From Candidatus Methanoplasma sp. (GTDB lineage Archaea > Thermoplasmatota > Thermoplasmata > Methanomassiliicoccales > Methanomethylophilaceae): DNA of 9,053 nt. Every line of letters begins with the position of its first letter. Positions within the stretch are counted from its first letter, which is position 1. The position numbers and the translations under genes are program-made. The DNA is taken from the NCBI GenBank assembly GCA_031271555.1, contig JAISVN010000045.1:1-9053 (forward strand). The letters are read 5' to 3'. Shown here in pieces: positions 5,776 to 9,053 of the stretch. A model generated the notes under the pieces. The model saw nothing but the letters and a program-made list of their open reading frames with translations. It had not been told where the DNA came from and made no database searches.

Positions 5776-7032
5776 ATGGATGTTGGAATCGCTGTGATAT
5801 TGGGTGTGCTGTGTGTGTTGACGGCTGCAAACCTTGTTGTTTTGATAAAAAAGAAAGGAACGGGCAGCATGCCTCATAATCTGGAAAAGAGATTGTACGA
5901 AATGGAATCCTCATTCGAGAAGTTCGACCGCTCCATACGTTTTGAGTTCGCTAACAACCGTGAGGAGAACAGTAAGGCAGCACGCGAGGACAGGGCCGAA
6001 CTGACCAGACAGCAGCTTCTGATGAAAGAGGCCATCGACACCCAGCTCAACTCGATCCGCCAGGAGAATGAGAAGAAGCTTGAGGAGATGCGCAAGACCG
6101 TCGATACGGATCTGAAGGAGACTGTGGAGAAAAGATTCAACGAATCCTTCAAACTGATCAGCGACAGGCTGGAACAGGTCCACAGAGGGCTGGGGGAGAT
6201 GAAACAGCTCGCATCCGGCGTGGACGACCTCAAACGCGTCCTAACAAACGTGAAGACCAAGGGCAACCTCGGAGAGATCCAATTAGGCTCCATTCTTGAG
6301 CAGATCCTCTCGTCCAACCAATTCGAGCAGCAGGTATCCGTCAAGGAAGGGAGCCTGGAGAGAGTGGACTATGCGATAAAGCTCCCCGACAAGAACAGCA
6401 TGGACAAGATGCTGCTGCTTCCGATAGATTCCAAGTTCCCCACTGAAGATTACCAAAGGTTGGCTGAGGCATACGATTCAGGCCTTTCGGAAAGCGATCT
6501 CAAGATCATATCCAACAATTTCGAATCCTCTGTCAAGAAATGTGCGAAGGGGATACATGACAAATACATCAACCCGCCTGTGACCACCGATTTTGCGATC
6601 ATGTTCGTGCCCACTGAAGGATTATATGCGGAGATCGTCCGCAGGACAGAGCTGTTCGACAGCCTCCAGAGGATGTATAAGGTCACGGTGGTAGGCCCTA
6701 CGAACCTGGCGGCGTTCCTTTCCAGTCTGCAGATGGGCTTCAGGACGCTTGCCATCGAGCGCCGCTCCAACGATGTCTGGGAACTGCTGGGTGCGGTTAA
6801 GACCGAGTTCAAGAAGTACGGCGATGTCATGGAAAGCATCAAGAAGAAGATCGATTCCGCCGCAAAGGAGATAGATACCGTAGGTACGCGTTCAAGGGCC
6901 ATAGAACGCAGGCTGAGGTCCGTCGAGGAACTTCCCGGAGAAGAGAGCTCGCTTCTGCTGGGGGATGAAACGGATTATGCCGAGGAACCAGCGCAGCGGA
7001 ACGCATCATACTCTCAAAGCACTCTTAGGTGA
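5776..7032 (+). CDS. rmuC: RmuC-family protein (DNA recombination/limitation protein)
   Basis: Seen: 418 residues from ATG 5776 (420 from ATG 5770). Residues about 3-24 form one hydrophobic membrane segment followed by Lys-Lys-Lys. About 35-165 is charged, heptad-rich and probably coiled coil (LEKRLYEME, REENSKAAREDRAELTR, ENEKKLEEMRKTVDTDLKE). The RmuC domain spans about 160-365: VKTKGNLGEIQLGSILEQIL, then VDYAIKLP, LLLPIDSKFPTEDYQRL, DFAIMFVPTEGLYAE, and VVGPTNLAAFLSSLQMGFRTLAIE. The tail from 385 is acidic and low in order. Known: bacterial RmuC carries a restriction-nuclease-like fold and limits inversions at short inverted repeats; its biochemical activity is not well defined. Inferred: a membrane-tethered DNA-maintenance or putative nuclease protein, here in an archaeal genome. 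Its stop lies in a palindrome that probably ends the transcript. Confidence 0.92.
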   Translation: MDVGIAVILGVLCVLTAANLVVLIKKKGTGSMPHNLEKRLYEMESSFEKFDRSIRFEFANNREENSKAAREDRAELTRQQLLMKEAIDTQLNSIRQENEKKLEEMRKTVDTDLKETVEKRFNESFKLISDRLEQVHRGLGEMKQLASGVDDLKRVLTNVKTKGNLGEIQLGSILEQILSSNQFEQQVSVKEGSLERVDYAIKLPDKNSMDKMLLLPIDSKFPTEDYQRLAEAYDSGLSESDLKIISNNFESSVKKCAKGIHDKYINPPVTTDFAIMFVPTEGLYAEIVRRTELFDSLQRMYKVTVVGPTNLAAFLSSLQMGFRTLAIERRSNDVWELLGAVKTEFKKYGDVMESIKKKIDSAAKEIDTVGTRSRAIERRLRSVEELPGEESSLLLGDETDYAEEPAQRNASYSQSTLR

Positions 7033-7043
7033 GAGCTCTCACC
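7028..7043 (+). terminator. Perfect 16-base palindrome over the rmuC stop, followed by a T-rich run
   Basis: GGTGAGAGCTCTCACC is its own reverse complement and contains the rmuC TGA (7030-7032). It is followed within a few bases by GTTTGATTTTTATC, so on the plus strand it looks like a terminator-type stem plus T-run. The same element ends 5 bases ahead of the TATA-like box of the next gene, so an operator role is equally possible. Confidence 0.45.
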
Positions 7044-7048
7044 GTTTG

Positions 7049-7057
7049 ATTTTTATC
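7049..7057 (+). promoter_or_regulatory. TATA-like box of the PAPS-reductase-like gene, implying a leaderless transcript
   Basis: ATTTTTATC is centred 27 bases ahead of GTG 7080, the standard archaeal distance to the transcription start. No ribosome site is found before 7080. Both facts fit a leaderless mRNA starting at or next to the GTG. Confidence 0.5.
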
Positions 7058-7079
7058 CCTGTCCGATATAGCTTATCAC

Positions 7080-9017
7080 GTGGGCGCTGTTAGACTCGGC
7101 AAGAACCATCTGAGATGGTGTTATTCCTGTAACCTTCCGATAATGGAGAGCAATGCGTGCCCGGTATGCGGCTCTGAAACGAAAGAGATAGAGCTTACTC
7201 CCCCTGCGGATGCGCGCCCGGCCTTTGAGCATGATATCCAGCTTGTAAGGGAACTTGTGGAGAATGACTTCGGAGACGATGCGGGAAAGGCGCTCCTGCC
7301 GGATGGCCACATAGTTCTGATGAGTAAAGCTCCGTCAGTAGACAGGATGGATGAGGTCATTGTCGACGGTGCGGTCGTCGGTGCCATAAGATATGATATC
7401 GGGAACGGCTGGAAGTTCATTTCCAGAATGCAGGGTGCCATGCGCATCGGGAAGAAATTATCGAAAGGATATGTCGTCTGTGATGAAAGTGCCGTCAAGT
7501 TCGTCAAAGAGAGCAAGAATCTGATGGCCCCCGGCGTGAAGGATGCCCACCCTGATGTCAGGATCGGCGATGAAGTGATGATAGTGGACCCGGAAATGAA
7601 CATAGTCGCTACCGGGTATGCCAGAATGTCGGCCGAAGAGATGATCGAAAGCGACAAGGGCGTAGCCGTAAAGACAAGGTGGTACAAGACAGAAGAATTC
7701 ACTGATCTTGAAACAGTACACACGTGGGATGATGTCGTTGCGGCCAACCAAGGCATCATCGACAAACGGGTGAACGAAGCGGTCGGCTTCATGAAGAACA
7801 CGATAGAGAGGAACCAGCTTCCGGCGATCGTGTCATTCTCCGGAGGAAAGGACAGCCTTGCGTGTCTTCTGCTCAGCCTTGATGCGGGGCTTGATCTTCC
7901 GATACTGTTCATCGATACTGGACTGGAACTCACGGAGACTGTTGAACATGTCCACGATGTTGTAAAACGGCATGATCTTACTTTGATCGAAGAGAAGGCT
8001 CCGGTCGATGCCTTCTTCGGCAACCTTGATTTCTTCGGCCCTCCCGCAAAGGACTTCAGATGGTGCTGCAAGACCAATAAGCTGGGGCCTACCGTGGCCG
8101 CCATAAACAAGAACTTCCCCGACGGCGTACTGTCTTTCATAGGACAGCGAAAATACGAATCGGAGGCAAGGAACGCCAAGCCGAGGGTTTGGAAGAACCC
8201 GTGGACGCCGGGGCAGATAGGCGCTTCCCCGATACAGAACTGGAGCGCGATGCATGTCTGGCTTTACATTTTCTCGAAAAAAGAACCTTTTAACGTATGG
8301 TATACAAGGGGCCTTGACAGGATAGGATGTTTCCTGTGCCCGGCCTCGGATCTTTCAGAGATAGAGATAATTTCGAATGAAAGTGACAGATTCCCTCAGT
8401 GGCAGGAGTTCCTGGACCGTTATGCCGAATCCAATGGGCTTCCCGCTGAATGGAAGGATTTCGGTCTCTGGAGATGGAAAAGCGCACCGCAATCTATAAG
8501 GGAGGAAGTGAAGAAGATGACCGGAAAAGATGTTCCAGATCTCAAGAGAAGAAGGGCTGTAACCGGCAAAGGGCCTGTTTCGATGAAGGTCCAAGAGGGG
8601 TATTCGCCCTGCGTCATAGGCTACAGCGTGGAAGCGGCGCTGTCAAGGCCGATAGACCTCGTAAGGCTGAAACCGTTCACGCATGCCATAGGGTGGTCCG
8701 TCGAGCTTGACGAGGAGAACGATACCCTCGCCGCAGACATGATCACGTACTACGGAGAAGGCTCCATAATCTCGAAGGCCAACATAGAGAGGGATGCCAG
8801 GGCCCGCATAGACGAGGCGTTCCAGCTTGTTGTCAGGTCCGAGCAGTGCATAGGCTGCGGACTGTGCGTAGCTAGATGCACTCCAAAGGCCCTTTACATC
8901 AAGGACGGAAAGGTCGAGATAAACGAGGATGATTGCATATTCTGCAAAGACTGCTTCGGCCCATGCCCTGCCTTGAAATTCGGTTCCGATGTGGAAGATG
9001 CGGTGGATCTTGTTTGA
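7080..9017 (+). CDS. Zinc-ribbon/PUA/PAPS-reductase-like/ferredoxin fusion protein
   Basis: Seen: 645 residues, four modules. (1) Zinc ribbon, C14-x2-C17 and C27-x2-C30. (2) A PUA-like domain about 128-202 (GYVVCDESAVKFV, APGV, VRIGDEVMIVD, IVATGYARMSAEEM). (3) A PAPS reductase/ATP-pyrophosphatase-type domain about 235-425: nucleotide loop SFSGGKDSLA (252-261), LFIDTGLELTET (276-287), RWCCKTNKLGP (327-337), and GCFLCP (416-421). C329-C330 ... C417-x2-C420 has the CC-x86-CxxC spacing of the [4Fe-4S] site in APS reductases. (4) Ferredoxin with two CxxCxxCxxxC motifs (C590/593/596/600 and C619/622/625/629). Known: archaeal fusions of this type are annotated as PAPS reductases. Inferred: an ATP- and electron-using sulfur enzyme; the PUA suggests an RNA substrate. 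The ECGLH-type catalytic tail of APS/PAPS reductases is absent, so sulfate reduction is doubtful. Start GTG 7080: a later ATG (7143) would remove part of the zinc ribbon. Confidence 0.88.
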   Translation: MGAVRLGKNHLRWCYSCNLPIMESNACPVCGSETKEIELTPPADARPAFEHDIQLVRELVENDFGDDAGKALLPDGHIVLMSKAPSVDRMDEVIVDGAVVGAIRYDIGNGWKFISRMQGAMRIGKKLSKGYVVCDESAVKFVKESKNLMAPGVKDAHPDVRIGDEVMIVDPEMNIVATGYARMSAEEMIESDKGVAVKTRWYKTEEFTDLETVHTWDDVVAANQGIIDKRVNEAVGFMKNTIERNQLPAIVSFSGGKDSLACLLLSLDAGLDLPILFIDTGLELTETVEHVHDVVKRHDLTLIEEKAPVDAFFGNLDFFGPPAKDFRWCCKTNKLGPTVAAINKNFPDGVLSFIGQRKYESEARNAKPRVWKNPWTPGQIGASPIQNWSAMHVWLYIFSKKEPFNVWYTRGLDRIGCFLCPASDLSEIEIISNESDRFPQWQEFLDRYAESNGLPAEWKDFGLWRWKSAPQSIREEVKKMTGKDVPDLKRRRAVTGKGPVSMKVQEGYSPCVIGYSVEAALSRPIDLVRLKPFTHAIGWSVELDEENDTLAADMITYYGEGSIISKANIERDARARIDEAFQLVVRSEQCIGCGLCVARCTPKALYIKDGKVEINEDDCIFCKDCFGPCPALKFGSDVEDAVDLV

Positions 9018-9053
9018 GATGCTCTGATTCTGCATATTTGTTCAAGCGTCTGG

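Noticed and set aside
5874..6344. Minus-strand open frame of 156 codons inside rmuC
   Set aside because: Antisense to the coiled-coil part of RmuC; the Ser/Leu-rich translation mirrors Glu/Lys-rich coding and has no ribosome site.
7121..8179. Minus-strand open frame of 352 codons
   Set aside because: It is antisense to the zinc-ribbon/PUA/PAPS-reductase-like gene, with Ser/Thr-rich composition typical of a shadow frame and no motif.

Overview
The window reads as archaeal DNA, most likely from a methanogen-like euryarchaeon/Thermoplasmatota lineage such as a gut-type Methanomassiliicoccales (the lineage is my inference). The grounds are: a cobyric acid synthase with the N-terminal Cys-rich small domain seen in methanogens; a large zinc-ribbon/PUA/PAPS-reductase-like/ferredoxin fusion of an archaeal type; an alanine aminotransferase close to the archaeal AlaAT group; AT-rich boxes about 26 bases ahead of leaderless or short-leader genes; and GGAGG-type ribosome binding sites at other starts. 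There is no rRNA, tRNA, CRISPR array or insertion sequence that I can see.

Layout. (1) 1-1272, minus: the N-terminal 424 residues of a secreted BspA-like protein (signal peptide, five exact 23-residue leucine-rich repeats, an InlB-type B repeat, a Big_2 domain) that runs off the left edge. (2) 1276-1440: divergent control region. (3) 1441-1635, plus: a ThiS/MoaD-like sulfur carrier ending in Gly-Gly, overlapping tail to tail by 12 bases with (4) 1624-2448, minus: a CobQ paralogue that has the ATPase/amidoligase half but no glutaminase domain. It overlaps by ATGA with (5) 2445-4271, minus: full-length CobQ with an N-terminal Cys-rich domain. Together 4 and 5 form a two-gene operon read from a promoter region around 4272-4370 that carries two 16-base palindromes. 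(6) 4497-5699, minus: alanine-type aminotransferase, followed directly by a hairpin. (7) 5776-7032, plus: RmuC-family protein with a membrane anchor and long coiled coil, divergent from the aminotransferase. (8) 7080-9017, plus: the four-module PAPS-reductase-like iron-sulfur protein, probably leaderless with a GTG start, behind a perfect 16-base palindrome that overlaps the rmuC stop.

How the genes relate. The only clear functional unit is the cobQ pair (late corrinoid synthesis: glutamine-dependent amidation of cobyrinic acid a,c-diamide). The sulfur carrier and the PAPS-reductase-like protein may both serve sulfur handling, but they are 5.4 kb apart and nothing in the sequence links them. 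The other genes look like ordinary metabolic, surface and DNA-maintenance functions. Points most worth a second look are the glutaminase-less CobQ paralogue that appears to keep the CobQ C-terminal helix, the RNA-binding-like architecture of the APS-reductase-like protein with no APS-reductase catalytic cysteine tail, and the palindromes placed next to candidate TATA boxes.
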